Positions 43,690 to 52,897 of a stretch of DNA of 64,000 nt are shown piece after piece (position 1 is the first letter of the stretch; each line of letters begins with the position of its first letter). A program made the position numbers and the translations under genes. Origin of the DNA: JANQMY01 sp965227095 (GTDB lineage Bacteria; Pseudomonadota; Alphaproteobacteria; JANQMY01); contig CBDDFL010000001.1 of the NCBI GenBank assembly GCA_965227095.1, forward strand, positions 930,001-994,000, in the 5' to 3' direction. The notes beneath the pieces were generated by a model. The model was not told where the DNA came from, made no database searches, and saw only the letters and a list, made by a program, of their open reading frames with translations.

Positions 43690-44070
43690 TTATCCCGTGT
43701 CGCCCTGTTCGGCATCATACGCTTTTAGAAATCGTTTCGGGGCCTGGTCGCGCCAGCTGCGGATCAAATTGTGCCGCGCCCACTCCATGTCCAGCATGTC
43801 CGGGTGCACCAAAACAAGATTGTGGCTTTGGTAATGCGGTGTGCAGAAGAATGTGGCCGGCTCCGCCTCGATCAGCACCGCGCGTTCTTCCTTGGGCAGC
43901 TTAAAGACCGGCGCATCTTCATGGGGGCTCCACCATACCCAGAGTTTCTTGTGCGCCTTCAGGCAAGGTTCGCCCCAACTGGTGGCTTCCTCTACATTCG
44001 GCAAGTCCAGAGACAAGGCGAACGTTTTAAGCTCTTCCCAACCGGCTCTTTTTTTCTGCGCGCGCGGCAT
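43690..44070 (-). CDS. MmcQ/YjbR-family protein
   Basis: About 126 residues from ATG 44070 (MPRAQKKRAGWEELKTFALSL). Conserved YjbR features: SWGEPCLKAHKKLWVWW near residue 30, FKLPKEERAVLIE near 56, FFCTPHYQSHNLVLVHPDML near 74 and a closing helix SWRDQAPKRFLKAYDA. YjbR proteins have a CyaY-like fold; a DNA-binding role is proposed but unproven. It is 44 bp upstream of the globin gene on the same strand and may share its transcript. Confidence 0.85.
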   Translation of the reverse strand: MPRAQKKRAGWEELKTFALSLDLPNVEEATSWGEPCLKAHKKLWVWWSPHEDAPVFKLPKEERAVLIEAEPATFFCTPHYQSHNLVLVHPDMLDMEWARHNLIRSWRDQAPKRFLKAYDAEQGDTG

Positions 44071-44283
44071 ATGTCGTGTCTCGATGTGTCTATGTGGACG
44101 CGTATCATAGGGCGACAGGGCGGCGTGGAACAAGATGGGGCAAGATACCGGTGCGGTTGCAGTGAGGGGTCAGTATGGTAGGTTTTCCAGGCACGCATTG
44201 CGGCTTTGCCGGATTGGGGATGGGGCGCTTACCGACGGAAACGACGTAAAGCCGTGCGGCACAAACGCTGCTGGGGGAACAGC

Positions 44284-46062
44284 ATGCATCGCTTTTTCAC
44301 GTTCGTCTTGTTTGTCGCCGGAGTGGCGGGCTTTTTTCTGCTGCTTCAGGCGATTTACGATCTTGACACACAGACCCGCCAGATGATCGCTGCGTCGGAT
44401 GACACGCTGCGCGACGATATGGAGGGGTTGCAAGCCGCTTTAAGGGCTGAATTTCAAGACGAAGTGCAAAAGGCCGCGAGCCCGCGCACCTCTTGCGACG
44501 CCGAGATGATCCGCCGCGCCAGCCAATCGGTGTATCGGCTGGTCACCGCGGACCCAGCGGGGGGAGCCGTCCAGCACGGCACCGCTTGGGTCATCGATAA
44601 AGACAAAGGCATTCTGGCGACGGCCGCGCATGTGGTGTCCAAGTTTGGAAAAGCGGCGGCCTCTGGCGAAACCTATGCACTGACGGCGCACCCGCCAAGT
44701 GACGGGCCCCCCCATCGGGTGTCCGCCGTGCGTGTCCACCATGGCTACGATGCGTTTAAACGCGACGTGCAGGATGTTGATCCGGTGATTACGGTGGCCA
44801 ATATCCTGCCGCGCTTTATCGGCATCCTGCCGGCCTATGATGTGGCCTTGGTGTTTGTCGACCGCCCGGAAGACCTGGCGGACCCGTTGCCGGTCGCGCC
44901 GCGCGCGGACCTGCTGGCCCTGACGGGACAATTGCCGATCACCTCCATCGGCTATACCGGCACCATCACCAACATCTATCAGAACGTTCGCACCAAGCCA
45001 TTGCCTTTATCGGCGTCGCTGGTCGACATGGATCACTTCTTGCCGTTTGGTGCGGATCCTGAGTTTTCGCATTACCTCACCCACAGCGCGCCGGTCTATG
45101 GGGGCGCGAGCGGCAGCCCGTTGATGACCTGCGACGGCAATGTGGTCGGGGTGGTGTCCAATATTGTGCTGCAACGTTATGTGGCGTCATCAGGGGGGCA
45201 ACGGGCCGACCTCATCAGCGAATTGCTGGACGGGGAGGACGCCCATGTGACCGCCACGCGAGACCGTCACCGCCCGCATTGGCGCAAACTTTTAACGGAA
45301 ACCGAACGTGTACGGACAGCCCACGAGGCCCTGCCGGACTACATCAAGTTTGTGGAAAACATTGCCCATGAGAAAGGGGTCACCTGCGATGATGGTACCA
45401 CGCATTGTCACCGCGCGCCCCTGTCCGGTGGGACGTTGCTGTACACTGTCCACCCGTCCATCAAGAAGGGAACAGTAAGTTTCTGTACACAGACGGTGAC
45501 GGAAGAGCGTGCCGAAGAGGCAGAAACACCCGGCGAGCAGCCGGGCATACTTCTGCCCAGTCAAGGCGACCCGTGTGAGGACACGCAAGACGCTGACGGC
45601 TTGTTTGTCCGCCAACGCCTTTCCGCGGACCCCGGAACCTTCGCCATGTATATTTATCCCAATGTGGCGGCGTTCGATGACCAAGTGTTGTTGCGAAAGT
45701 GTAAGATCGGGGGCATTGATGTCACCGACGCCACCGGCACCCCCATCAATCTGGACGTGATGCGCAGTTTCAGCGATCGCCGTAAGCGTTTCGTGACCTT
45801 GCCCATGCGCATCAACCGCCCGGACTTGGAAGTCAACACACCGATCGCTTGGGTTATTTGGCACAATGACAGCGCCGAGCGGCGCGACCTCGACGCGCGC
45901 ATCAGCTTTTCCTTTGACGATGATCGATGCTCCTCGGCCTTGTTCGACCTGGGCCTTGTAAGCTTTGACGAAATCGACGACGGAGACACCGGGATCGCGG
46001 CTCAAACCCGCCGGCTGTGGCGGCGGACGCTCGATTGGGTCCGGTCTGCGCTTCAGGAATGA
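44284..46062 (+). CDS. membrane-anchored trypsin-like serine protease
   Basis: 592 residues from ATG 44284, preceded by GGGGGAA. One N-terminal signal anchor (TFVLFVAGVAGFFLLLQAI) then a helical stretch (about 30-70), so the protease should lie in the periplasm. Catalytic triad is visible: His in ATAAHVVSKF near residue 114, Asp in PAYDVALVFVD near 191, Ser in GGASGSPLMTCDG near 284. The C-terminal 270 residues are a separate domain with several cysteines and no PDZ motif, unlike DegP. Unrecognised target; HtrA-like quality control is one option. Confidence 0.82.
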   Translation: MHRFFTFVLFVAGVAGFFLLLQAIYDLDTQTRQMIAASDDTLRDDMEGLQAALRAEFQDEVQKAASPRTSCDAEMIRRASQSVYRLVTADPAGGAVQHGTAWVIDKDKGILATAAHVVSKFGKAAASGETYALTAHPPSDGPPHRVSAVRVHHGYDAFKRDVQDVDPVITVANILPRFIGILPAYDVALVFVDRPEDLADPLPVAPRADLLALTGQLPITSIGYTGTITNIYQNVRTKPLPLSASLVDMDHFLPFGADPEFSHYLTHSAPVYGGASGSPLMTCDGNVVGVVSNIVLQRYVASSGGQRADLISELLDGEDAHVTATRDRHRPHWRKLLTETERVRTAHEALPDYIKFVENIAHEKGVTCDDGTTHCHRAPLSGGTLLYTVHPSIKKGTVSFCTQTVTEERAEEAETPGEQPGILLPSQGDPCEDTQDADGLFVRQRLSADPGTFAMYIYPNVAAFDDQVLLRKCKIGGIDVTDATGTPINLDVMRSFSDRRKRFVTLPMRINRPDLEVNTPIAWVIWHNDSAERRDLDARISFSFDDDRCSSALFDLGLVSFDEIDDGDTGIAAQTRRLWRRTLDWVRSALQE

Positions 46063-46241
46063 ACGGCGTGCGCCGCCGCAGGACGTTTAACGTTAGAAAT
46101 ATCCTATCGAAGCTTACTGGAATCTAAGGTCACATGGCGTTATTGTGCGTGGCTTGATGGCCGTTTCGCATGCCGCGCCCCGGTTTCCCAAGGGCAGCGT
46201 GCCCCGCGAACCCAAAACTACCAAGATTACAGGACAAACCG

Positions 46242-48131
46242 ATGCCTCCATTACGCTCTCGCACCTCGACCCATGGCCGCAATATGGCCGGTGCCCGCGG
46301 CCTTTGGCGCGCCACCGGCATGAAAGATGACGATTTTGGCAAACCCATCGTGGCCATTGCCAATTCGTTCACCCAGTTCGTGCCGGGCCATGTGCATTTG
46401 AAGGATTTGGGGCAGTTGGTCGCCCGCGAAGTGGAAGCCGCCGGCGGCGTTGCGAAAGAATTCAATTCCATCGCCGTGGATGACGGCATCGCCATGGGCC
46501 ATGACGGCATGTTGTACAGCCTGCCGTCGCGCGACCTCATCGCGGACAGTTTGGAATATATGGTGAATGCCCATTGTGCCGACGCGCTGATCTGCATTTC
46601 CAATTGCGACAAGATCACCCCCGGCATGTTGATGGCGGCCTTGCGCCTGAACATTCCAACCGTCTTTGTGTCCGGCGGCCCCATGGAAGCGGGTAAAGTC
46701 ACCTGGGACGATGAGGACAAATCCATCGACCTGATTGATGCCATGGTGGCGGCGGCGGACGACAATGTGTCCGACGAACAGCTCGATGTAATCGAGCGCT
46801 CGGCCTGTCCCACCTGCGGCTCATGCTCGGGCATGTTTACGGCAAACTCCATGAATTGCCTAACGGAAGCCCTGGGCCTGTCGCTGCCGGGCAATGGCTC
46901 GACGCTGGCAACCCATGCGAACCGGGAGCGCCTGTTCAAGGAAGCCGGGCGCCGCGTGGTGGACTTGGCGCGCCGCTATTACGAGCAGGACGATGAAAGC
47001 GTGTTGCCGCGCTCAATCGCGAGCTTTGAAGGGTTTGAAAACGCCATCACGCTCGACATCGCCATGGGCGGCTCGACCAATACGGTGTTACACCTGCTGG
47101 CGGCGGCGGAAGAAGCCAAGGTGGGATTCACCATGGCCGATATCGACCGTTTGTCGCGCCACGTTCCATGCTTGTGCAAAGTGGCGCCCAATATCGAAAA
47201 CGTGCACATGGAAGATGTGCACCGGGCGGGCGGCATCATGTCGATCTTGGGTGAACTGGACCGCGCCGGTCTTCTGCATACGCACCTTCCAACCGTGCAC
47301 AGCGCCACCCTGAAAGAAGCACTTGATAAATGGGATATCGCGCGGACGCCGTCTGACGAGGTGAAAGATTTTTATCGCGCAGCGCCCGGCGGTGTGCCGA
47401 CCCAAGTGGCCTTCAGTCAGAACCGGCTTTATCCCAGCCTAGATGATGACCGTGCCCATGGATGTATACGGAACATCGAAAACGCGTTCAGTGCGGACGG
47501 TGGCTTGGCGGTGCTGTTCGGCAATATCGCGGAACATGGCTGTATCGTCAAAACGGCAGGGGTGGACGAAGAGATTTGGACATTCTCGGGCCCTGCGCGG
47601 GTATTCGAAAGCCAAGACACGGCTGTTTCCGGCATTCTGGGCAACCGCGTCGCGGAAGGCGATGTGGTGGTCATCCGGTATGAAGGCCCCAAAGGGGGGC
47701 CGGGCATGCAGGAAATGCTCTATCCCACCAGCTATCTGAAATCGAAAGGTTTGGGCAAAGCCTGTGCGCTGATCACGGACGGGCGTTTCTCCGGCGGAAC
47801 GTCTGGCCTGTCCATCGGACATGCGTCACCGGAAGCCGCCGAAGGGGGCGCCATCGGTTTGGTGGAAGAAGGGGATATGATCGAAATCGACATTCCCAAC
47901 CGGTCGATCAATTTGATGGTATCGGACGACGAGCTGGAACGCCGCCGCGAGAAGATGGAGGCGAAAGGCCTTGAGGCCTGGCAGCCGGAAGAAGAACGGA
48001 CACGGAAAGTATCGCCCGCCTTGCGCGCCTATGCGGCCATGACCACAAGCGCCGCCCGGGGCGCCGTGCGCGATGTAGACCAGCTCACCCGTACCAAGGC
48101 ACCGGCAAAGAAAGTGCCCGCGGCGGAATAA
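46242..48131 (+). CDS. ilvD: dihydroxy-acid dehydratase IlvD
   Basis: About 629 residues from ATG 46242 (MPPLRSRTSTHGRNMAGARGLWRATGM), which matches the E. coli start. Iron-sulfur cysteines in CISNCDKITPG near residue 123 and in SACPTCGSCSGMFTANSMN near 195; VIRYEGPKGGPGMQEML near 477 and TDGRFSGGTSGLSIGH near 507. It dehydrates dihydroxy acids in isoleucine and valine synthesis. Full length, no neighbouring ilv genes. Confidence 0.98.
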   Translation: MPPLRSRTSTHGRNMAGARGLWRATGMKDDDFGKPIVAIANSFTQFVPGHVHLKDLGQLVAREVEAAGGVAKEFNSIAVDDGIAMGHDGMLYSLPSRDLIADSLEYMVNAHCADALICISNCDKITPGMLMAALRLNIPTVFVSGGPMEAGKVTWDDEDKSIDLIDAMVAAADDNVSDEQLDVIERSACPTCGSCSGMFTANSMNCLTEALGLSLPGNGSTLATHANRERLFKEAGRRVVDLARRYYEQDDESVLPRSIASFEGFENAITLDIAMGGSTNTVLHLLAAAEEAKVGFTMADIDRLSRHVPCLCKVAPNIENVHMEDVHRAGGIMSILGELDRAGLLHTHLPTVHSATLKEALDKWDIARTPSDEVKDFYRAAPGGVPTQVAFSQNRLYPSLDDDRAHGCIRNIENAFSADGGLAVLFGNIAEHGCIVKTAGVDEEIWTFSGPARVFESQDTAVSGILGNRVAEGDVVVIRYEGPKGGPGMQEMLYPTSYLKSKGLGKACALITDGRFSGGTSGLSIGHASPEAAEGGAIGLVEEGDMIEIDIPNRSINLMVSDDELERRREKMEAKGLEAWQPEEERTRKVSPALRAYAAMTTSAARGAVRDVDQLTRTKAPAKKVPAAE

Positions 48132-48175
48132 GCTGCGGCCTTCATCGGTATGGTCCGGCCGGTGACTGTTGAGGA

Positions 48176-48868
48176 TCAGTCCGCCTCGAGCGCTGCCCTG
48201 ACGATGGCGATCGCGTAGCGGGCGGTCATGTCCGGCTCCCAGTCCGTGCTGTCGATGAATTGCGCATCCTCTGCGGGAATGAGCGGCGAGGCGTGCCGTT
48301 CTTGGTCGCGGCGGTCGCGCTCATTAATGTCGGCGAGCACGTGGTCGAAGGTGACGTCTTCGCCACTGGCCACCAATTGTTTCCATCGGCGCCGCGCCCG
48401 TTCCTCGGCAGAGGCTGTAACGAAAAGTTTCACATTCGCCTGCGGCAGCACCACCGTGCCGATATCGCGCCCATCAATGACGGCACCTGATTTATTCCCT
48501 GGCGGATGATCAGCGAAGTCTCTCTGATACTTTAGAACCGCCAATCGCACCTTTGGAATGGGCGCGATGAGAGAGGCCACATCCGCAACCTGGGAGGTGC
48601 GCAATTTCTCATCCGGCACGTCAATGGTGCTAAGCCGTTTGGCGCATCGAATGGCCGCTCTTTTGTTGCGGGGATTGCTGCCTTCCTCAATCATCAGATA
48701 GGCGACCTTGCGATAAAGCGAGCCGGAATCAAGATGGGCAAAGTCAAACTCCGTCGCGACCGCCTTCGCGACCGTGCCCTTGCCGCTTGCCGCGGGGCCA
48801 TCGACCGCGACCGAAAAAGACCTCGGTTTTATGGGTTTACGCTTCCAGAACAAGCGAAAGAACGTCAT
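48176..48868 (-). CDS. cmk: cytidylate kinase
   Basis: About 230 residues from ATG 48868. P-loop FSVAVDGPAASGKGTVAKAVA near residue 14, DSGSLYRKVAYL near 41, VIDGRDIGTVVLPQANVKLFVTAS near 134, then the lid ERARRRWKQL and NERDRRDQERHASPLIPA near 185. It phosphorylates CMP and dCMP. A longer frame to 49081 (71 extra residues) lacks similarity. In many relatives cmk sits by rpsA; here it stands alone. Confidence 0.95.
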   Translation of the reverse strand: MTFFRLFWKRKPIKPRSFSVAVDGPAASGKGTVAKAVATEFDFAHLDSGSLYRKVAYLMIEEGSNPRNKRAAIRCAKRLSTIDVPDEKLRTSQVADVASLIAPIPKVRLAVLKYQRDFADHPPGNKSGAVIDGRDIGTVVLPQANVKLFVTASAEERARRRWKQLVASGEDVTFDHVLADINERDRRDQERHASPLIPAEDAQFIDSTDWEPDMTARYAIAIVRAALEAD

Positions 48869-49098
48869 GCGGTTTTTCCATCCAAGCAGAGCCATATTCC
48901 CCATCGGCGTATCGCAGCCCCCGTGCGCCGATCCGGACCTCAACACATACCCCTGCTGTGTAGCGGATTTTTGACGGTGTCGCTTTTCGGGGTGAAATAA
49001 ACGGTGATCGCTCAATCCCAGTGTGCAAACACGCACCTCGCCAAATCGGCCCCTCCGCCCTATAAGGGAGAAAAGCCCCATGCGGAGGAAACAGACCT

Positions 49099-50406
49099 AT
49101 GGATCAGCAGGCCCCCAATCTTCTTGGATCAGCGCTCACTCTGCCCTGCGGCGTGGTGGTGCCGAACCGCATTTGCAAAGCCGCCATGACCGAAGGTCTG
49201 GCGGATGAAGATAACCGAGCGACCGACCGTCACGCCGTGCTCTATAAAAGATGGGCCGACGGGGGGTCGGGCATTTTGCTGACGGGCAATGTGCAGGTGG
49301 ATCGGCGATATCTAGAGCGCCCAGGTAATGTGGTCGTCGAAGGCCCGCAGGATGCGGACCGTATGGCTCGCTTGAGTAAATGGGCGGAAGCGGGCACGTC
49401 CGCCGGCAACCAGCTCTGGGTGCAGATTGGCCATGCAGGCCGCCAAACGCCGGCCAGTGTGGCGAAAGAGCCGGTGGGCCCGTCCGCCGTCAAGCTGAAA
49501 TTGCCGGGCGGTGCTTTCGGCATGCCGCGGGCGCTGACGGGTGATGAAATCCGCGATGTCATCACGCGCTTTGCCTTTGTGGCGGAAACAGTGAAAAGCG
49601 CGGGCTTTACCGGTGTTCAGATCCACGCGGCCCATGGCTATTTGATCTCCGAATTCCTATCACCCATTGCCAATCAGCGGACGGACGAGTGGGGCGGCTC
49701 GCCGGAAAATCGCGCGCGCCTTCTGCTCGAAACGGTGCGGGCTACCCGCAAGGCGGTGGGGCCGGACTTTCCGGTATCCGTGAAGCTCAATTCTTCCGAT
49801 TTTCAAAAGGGTGGTTTCACCCTGGCGGATTGCTTGCAGGTGGTGGACTGGCTCAACAATGAGGGGCTCGACCTGTTGGAAATTTCCGGCGGCAATTATG
49901 AACAACCGGCCCTTTTGGGTGCCGAAGGGTTAGAGCCCGTCTTTATCGAGGGGGAACGTCAAAGCACCCGCGAGCGCGAAGCCTATTTCATGCAATATGC
50001 TGCTGAAATTAAAGGGGTTGCCAAGATGCCCCTCATGGTCACCGGCGGTTTTCGATCCGCAGCGGCCATGAATGCGGCCCTCAGCGGCGACGACATTGCG
50101 GTGATCGGCATCGGCCGGCCGCTCTGTGTGGACCCGGCAACGTCCAAAAAATTGATTTCCGGCGAATTGTCTGCCGCCCGTGCATGGGAAAAAGAGCTGC
50201 GCATTGGTCCCGGAATCTTCGGTCCCACTTCGCCGATTGCGCTTTTTCGTGTGCTGAATATTCAGGGGACGCAAAGCTGGTATTACGAGAATATTTTTCG
50301 CTTGGCCGATGGTCTGGAGGCGGATGAGAAGCTTGGTGTCTTCCGCGCGTTTCTGCGTAATCAGTCCCACGAACAAAAAGCGGCCAAGGCGCTTACGCCC
50401 CGATAG
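49099..50406 (+). CDS. NADH:flavin oxidoreductase (Old Yellow Enzyme family)
   Basis: 435 residues. FMN-binding TIM barrel: VVVPNRICKAAMTEGLAD near residue 20, WVQIGHAGRQTP near 106, FTGVQIHAAHGYLISEFLSPIANQRTDEWGGSPENRARL near 170 (active-site HAAHGYL), and VTGGFRSAAAM near 316. It lacks the C-terminal iron-sulfur/FAD half of 2,4-dienoyl-CoA reductase, so it belongs to the short enone-reductase group. GGAGG precedes ATG. It reduces activated alkenes with NAD(P)H. Confidence 0.93.
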   Translation: MDQQAPNLLGSALTLPCGVVVPNRICKAAMTEGLADEDNRATDRHAVLYKRWADGGSGILLTGNVQVDRRYLERPGNVVVEGPQDADRMARLSKWAEAGTSAGNQLWVQIGHAGRQTPASVAKEPVGPSAVKLKLPGGAFGMPRALTGDEIRDVITRFAFVAETVKSAGFTGVQIHAAHGYLISEFLSPIANQRTDEWGGSPENRARLLLETVRATRKAVGPDFPVSVKLNSSDFQKGGFTLADCLQVVDWLNNEGLDLLEISGGNYEQPALLGAEGLEPVFIEGERQSTREREAYFMQYAAEIKGVAKMPLMVTGGFRSAAAMNAALSGDDIAVIGIGRPLCVDPATSKKLISGELSAARAWEKELRIGPGIFGPTSPIALFRVLNIQGTQSWYYENIFRLADGLEADEKLGVFRAFLRNQSHEQKAAKALTPR

Positions 50407-50589
50407 GTTCCGTCGGGCGGTGCCTGGGAGGTGCAACTTCATTGTGCACACACGGCCGCATTCGTTTTAGTTTCCACGGTGCTTTGTACTTTAGGTTGGA
50501 AAAAGATGCGGTTGTGCGGACAAATCTTGTGTCGGTTGCTGCACAAGGCGGAGGTTCAGGGGTAGGCTCACGGTCAAGAAGGAGCCGCC

Positions 50590-51045
50590 ATGGACACCAC
50601 GGAAATTGCAGCGCGCTTGGCCATTCAGGAACGCCTCAATCTGTATACAGATGCAATCTTGCGGTTTGACGCAGACGCCTTCGGCGAATGCTGGGCACCC
50701 GACGCGCAATGGCGCATTATGGGTCAGCATTTTAAAGGCCGTGAGCAGATCGTCGGCTTTTATCAAGCCCTGACCGAATCCGCTCACTATGTGCGGCATT
50801 TGTCCCATTCACCTATTCTTCGGATCGACGGGGACAGTGCCGCGGGACGTTTTCAAGTCACGGAAACCGTGTGCTCCAAACAGGGCGATGGCATGCTGAT
50901 ACTGGGCGTTTATGACGACCGCTTCGCCAAGTTGGACGGTGTCTGGCGCTTTACCGAACGGGTGCTGGATATCACCTATCAAGGGCCTTTTCCGTTGGAG
51001 CTGGACAATTTCCATCCTCTGGACGCCACCAATCATCGTTTTTAA
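50590..51045 (+). CDS. SnoaL-like / NTF2-fold protein
   Basis: 151 residues with the NTF2 pattern: AIQERLNLYTDAILRFDADAFGECWAPDAQW near residue 10, HFKGREQIVGFYQAL near 50, HLSHSPILRIDGDSAAGRFQVTETV near 75 and WRFTERVLDITYQGPF near 122. Such proteins include dehydratases, isomerases and unknown ring-modifying enzymes. AAGGAG precedes ATG. It runs 44 bp before the next FMN-like gene. Confidence 0.87.
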   Translation: MDTTEIAARLAIQERLNLYTDAILRFDADAFGECWAPDAQWRIMGQHFKGREQIVGFYQALTESAHYVRHLSHSPILRIDGDSAAGRFQVTETVCSKQGDGMLILGVYDDRFAKLDGVWRFTERVLDITYQGPFPLELDNFHPLDATNHRF

Positions 51046-51089
51046 CGGCGACGCCGCGACCGCGCCGTCACACAGAACAAGGAAACGCC

Positions 51090-51650
51090 ATGACCAAACA
51101 ATCCACCAATTATGACGACGTCAAACAATATCGTCTGGATCCGGAACGGGAACAGGAACTGTTGAACACCGGGGGCGAATGCACCTTCATCTGGGCCAAC
51201 AAATCGGGCCACCCCATCGGCGTGACGACGGCCTATGTGCCGGCCAAGGGCAAGATTTGGATGACCGCCACAAAAGAACGGGTGCGGATCAAAGCCATCG
51301 CCCGGGATGGCCGCTCCTCCATTGTGATCAGCAGCAAAGGCACGCCCATGGGCGGTGGCAAGACCGTGACCTATAAGGGGCACACAGTCATCCATGACGA
51401 TCAAGAAACCAAGCACTGGATGTATAATCTGCTCGCTGCGGGCATGTCCGCCGAAGGCCGCAATGACGACGGTAATGAATTTACCTCCGGCCTGGACCCG
51501 AAAATGTTCGTCCGTTTCCTCGATACGCCCGAACGGATCGTGCTGGAATTCACACCGGAAATGTCGATTCCGTTTGACGGGGACAAGATGGCTCAAGGAA
51601 CCGCACAAGCTTACGCGGAGTTTGCCAAACAGGACGCGGAAAAAGGCTAA
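51090..51650 (+). CDS. PNPOx-like FMN-binding family protein
   Basis: 186 residues. Split-barrel signature: GECTFIWANKSGHPIGVTTAYVPAKGKIWMTATKERVRIKAIARDGRSSIVISSKG near residue 29-85, and TPERIVLEFTPEMSIPFDGDKMAQGTAQAYAE near the C-terminus. No signal. Related to PPOX-class FMN or F420 proteins; unknown substrate. It lies 44 bp after the SnoaL-like gene on the same strand and both may act on one compound. Confidence 0.83.
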   Translation: MTKQSTNYDDVKQYRLDPEREQELLNTGGECTFIWANKSGHPIGVTTAYVPAKGKIWMTATKERVRIKAIARDGRSSIVISSKGTPMGGGKTVTYKGHTVIHDDQETKHWMYNLLAAGMSAEGRNDDGNEFTSGLDPKMFVRFLDTPERIVLEFTPEMSIPFDGDKMAQGTAQAYAEFAKQDAEKG

Positions 51651-51659
51651 GCTGGCTGC

Positions 51660-52136
51660 TCATGCCATCCGTTGTCTGATCGCAATGACCGTTGCGACCA
51701 ATGTTGCCGCCACGCCAAACAGAAAGAGCACCAGCTTAAGCGGAGTGACATAGGCCTTCATCCACAAGACGTCCAAGTTGCCCGCTAAGGCCATAACTTG
51801 GACGGCTCCTTCCGTGAGATCCACGGGGATCACCAGGAAACTTGGCAGGGCGATCCACCACCCCCATTGACCGAAGAAGCGCAACGCCATGCCGGCGAAT
51901 AACGAGCCATAAGCGAGGGGATACAACACATCCAGTGTGGCCGTGGTCCACATGTGGACGGATTTCTGCGTGGCCGTCATCTCCGCCAGGTGCGCACGGA
52001 TCACTGCGGGATCGGACATTTCGTCAATTAAGACGAAGTCCCAGATGGCCATGATGGCGGCAAATCCGAGTGTCATCAGGACAAAAGCCGCGAATGCCGT
52101 CCAAAGCGTTTTGGACTGTGTTAAAAAGGTCTGCAT
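51660..52136 (-). CDS. hypothetical four-helix membrane protein
   Basis: About 158 residues from ATG 52136. Four hydrophobic segments: LWTAFAAFVLMTLGFAAIMAIWDF, TATLDVLYPLAYGSLFAGMAL, WWIALPSFLVIPVDLTEGAVQVMAL and VTPLKLVLFLFGVAATLVATVIA. Little else can be said. It is divergent from the GbsR-like gene, whose operator lies 117 bp upstream, so it could share its regulation. Confidence 0.65.
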   Translation of the reverse strand: MQTFLTQSKTLWTAFAAFVLMTLGFAAIMAIWDFVLIDEMSDPAVIRAHLAEMTATQKSVHMWTTATLDVLYPLAYGSLFAGMALRFFGQWGWWIALPSFLVIPVDLTEGAVQVMALAGNLDVLWMKAYVTPLKLVLFLFGVAATLVATVIAIRQRMA

Positions 52137-52226
52137 GTGGCACCCCGGACATATTCTTGTTTTCTTTCGTTTCATACACGCCCGCATACACAAAGTCATT
52201 GGCGTTTTCGGGTGCTCTAATTTTAC

Positions 52227-52255
52227 TTGATTTTTGGCCTTCTTGTGCTTAAATT
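52227..52255 (+). promoter_or_regulatory. promoter of the GbsR-like gene (leaderless mRNA)
   Basis: TTGATT (52227-52232), 17-bp spacer, TAAATT (52250-52255). The start point would then fall at about 52262, which is the A of the ATG, so the mRNA appears leaderless. No Shine-Dalgarno is visible. The operator at 52253-52272 overlaps the -10 box and start site. Confidence 0.55.
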
Positions 52256-52272
52256 TCTGTCATGACAGAAAT
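52253..52272. promoter_or_regulatory. operator 1 of the GbsR/MarR-like regulator
   Basis: Perfect palindrome ATTTCTGT-CATG-ACAGAAAT with the start codon at 52262 in its middle. The same arms recur at 52856-52875, so this is a clear repeated site and the gene product is the likely binder (autoregulation). Confidence 0.75.
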
Positions 52273-52840
52273 CACGGTAAATATCGACCAGCTTCCCACG
52301 GCAATGCGCCGGTTTATCCTGCAATGGGGCGATATGGGCACCCAATGGGGGGTGAACCGCACGGTCGCGCAGATTCATGCGCTGCTTTATATCAGCGAAG
52401 CGCCCATGCATGCGGAACAAATTGCGGACACGCTCGGGGTGGCGCGGTCCAACGTCTCCAATTCGCTCAAGGAATTGCAGATGTGGAAGATCATAGAGCG
52501 TGTGCCCGTACCCGGCGACCGGCGCGATCATTTTGTGGCGGAACTGGATGTGTGGGAAATCGCCGTGCGCATTGCCGCCGTGCGTAAGGAACGGGAAATC
52601 GATCCGGCGTTGCGCACGCTTGAAACTTGCCTGAGCGAAGCGGAAGGCGATGTGCGCATCAGCGACGAACAACGCAAACGGTTGAAGGCCATGTATCGCT
52701 TCACCGGATCCATGGACCGCTGGTACGCGCAGATGCTGACCATTCCGTCGTCGGTCTTGCTGAAAATTGTGAAATTGGGCAATCGGGTTGTCGGCATGTT
52801 GGGCTTCAGCAAATCAAGCGAGAGCGAAAAGACGGCCTAA
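52262..52840 (+). CDS. GbsR/MarR-family transcriptional regulator
   Basis: 192 residues. Winged HTH: WGVNRTVAQIHALLYIS near residue 29, MHAEQIADTLGVARSNVSNSLKELQMWKIIERV near 49 (recognition helix), PVPGDRRDHFVAELDVWEI wing near 84. The C-terminal helices probably dimerise. The long spacing and HTH order match GbsR rather than simple MarR proteins. It is flanked by two identical palindromes and lies upstream of the DUF4166 and TIGR01777 genes, which it probably controls. Confidence 0.85.
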   Translation: MTEITVNIDQLPTAMRRFILQWGDMGTQWGVNRTVAQIHALLYISEAPMHAEQIADTLGVARSNVSNSLKELQMWKIIERVPVPGDRRDHFVAELDVWEIAVRIAAVRKEREIDPALRTLETCLSEAEGDVRISDEQRKRLKAMYRFTGSMDRWYAQMLTIPSSVLLKIVKLGNRVVGMLGFSKSSESEKTA

Positions 52841-52855
52841 AAAATTTGGCTCTTA

Positions 52856-52875
52856 ATTTCTGTCTTTACAGAAAT
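52856..52875. promoter_or_regulatory. operator 2, upstream of the DUF4166 gene
   Basis: ATTTCTGT (52856-52863) and ACAGAAAT (52868-52875) around CTTT. It repeats the operator at 52253-52272 exactly in the arms, with only the 4-bp centre changed. It stands 22 bp before the next start, suited to repress that gene pair. Confidence 0.75.
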
Positions 52876-52897
52876 TTCGGATAGCAGGGGATTGGAG

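Noticed and set aside
48869..49081. Upstream extension of cmk
   Set aside because: 71 extra residues without similarity; ATG 48868 gives the normal cytidylate kinase start.
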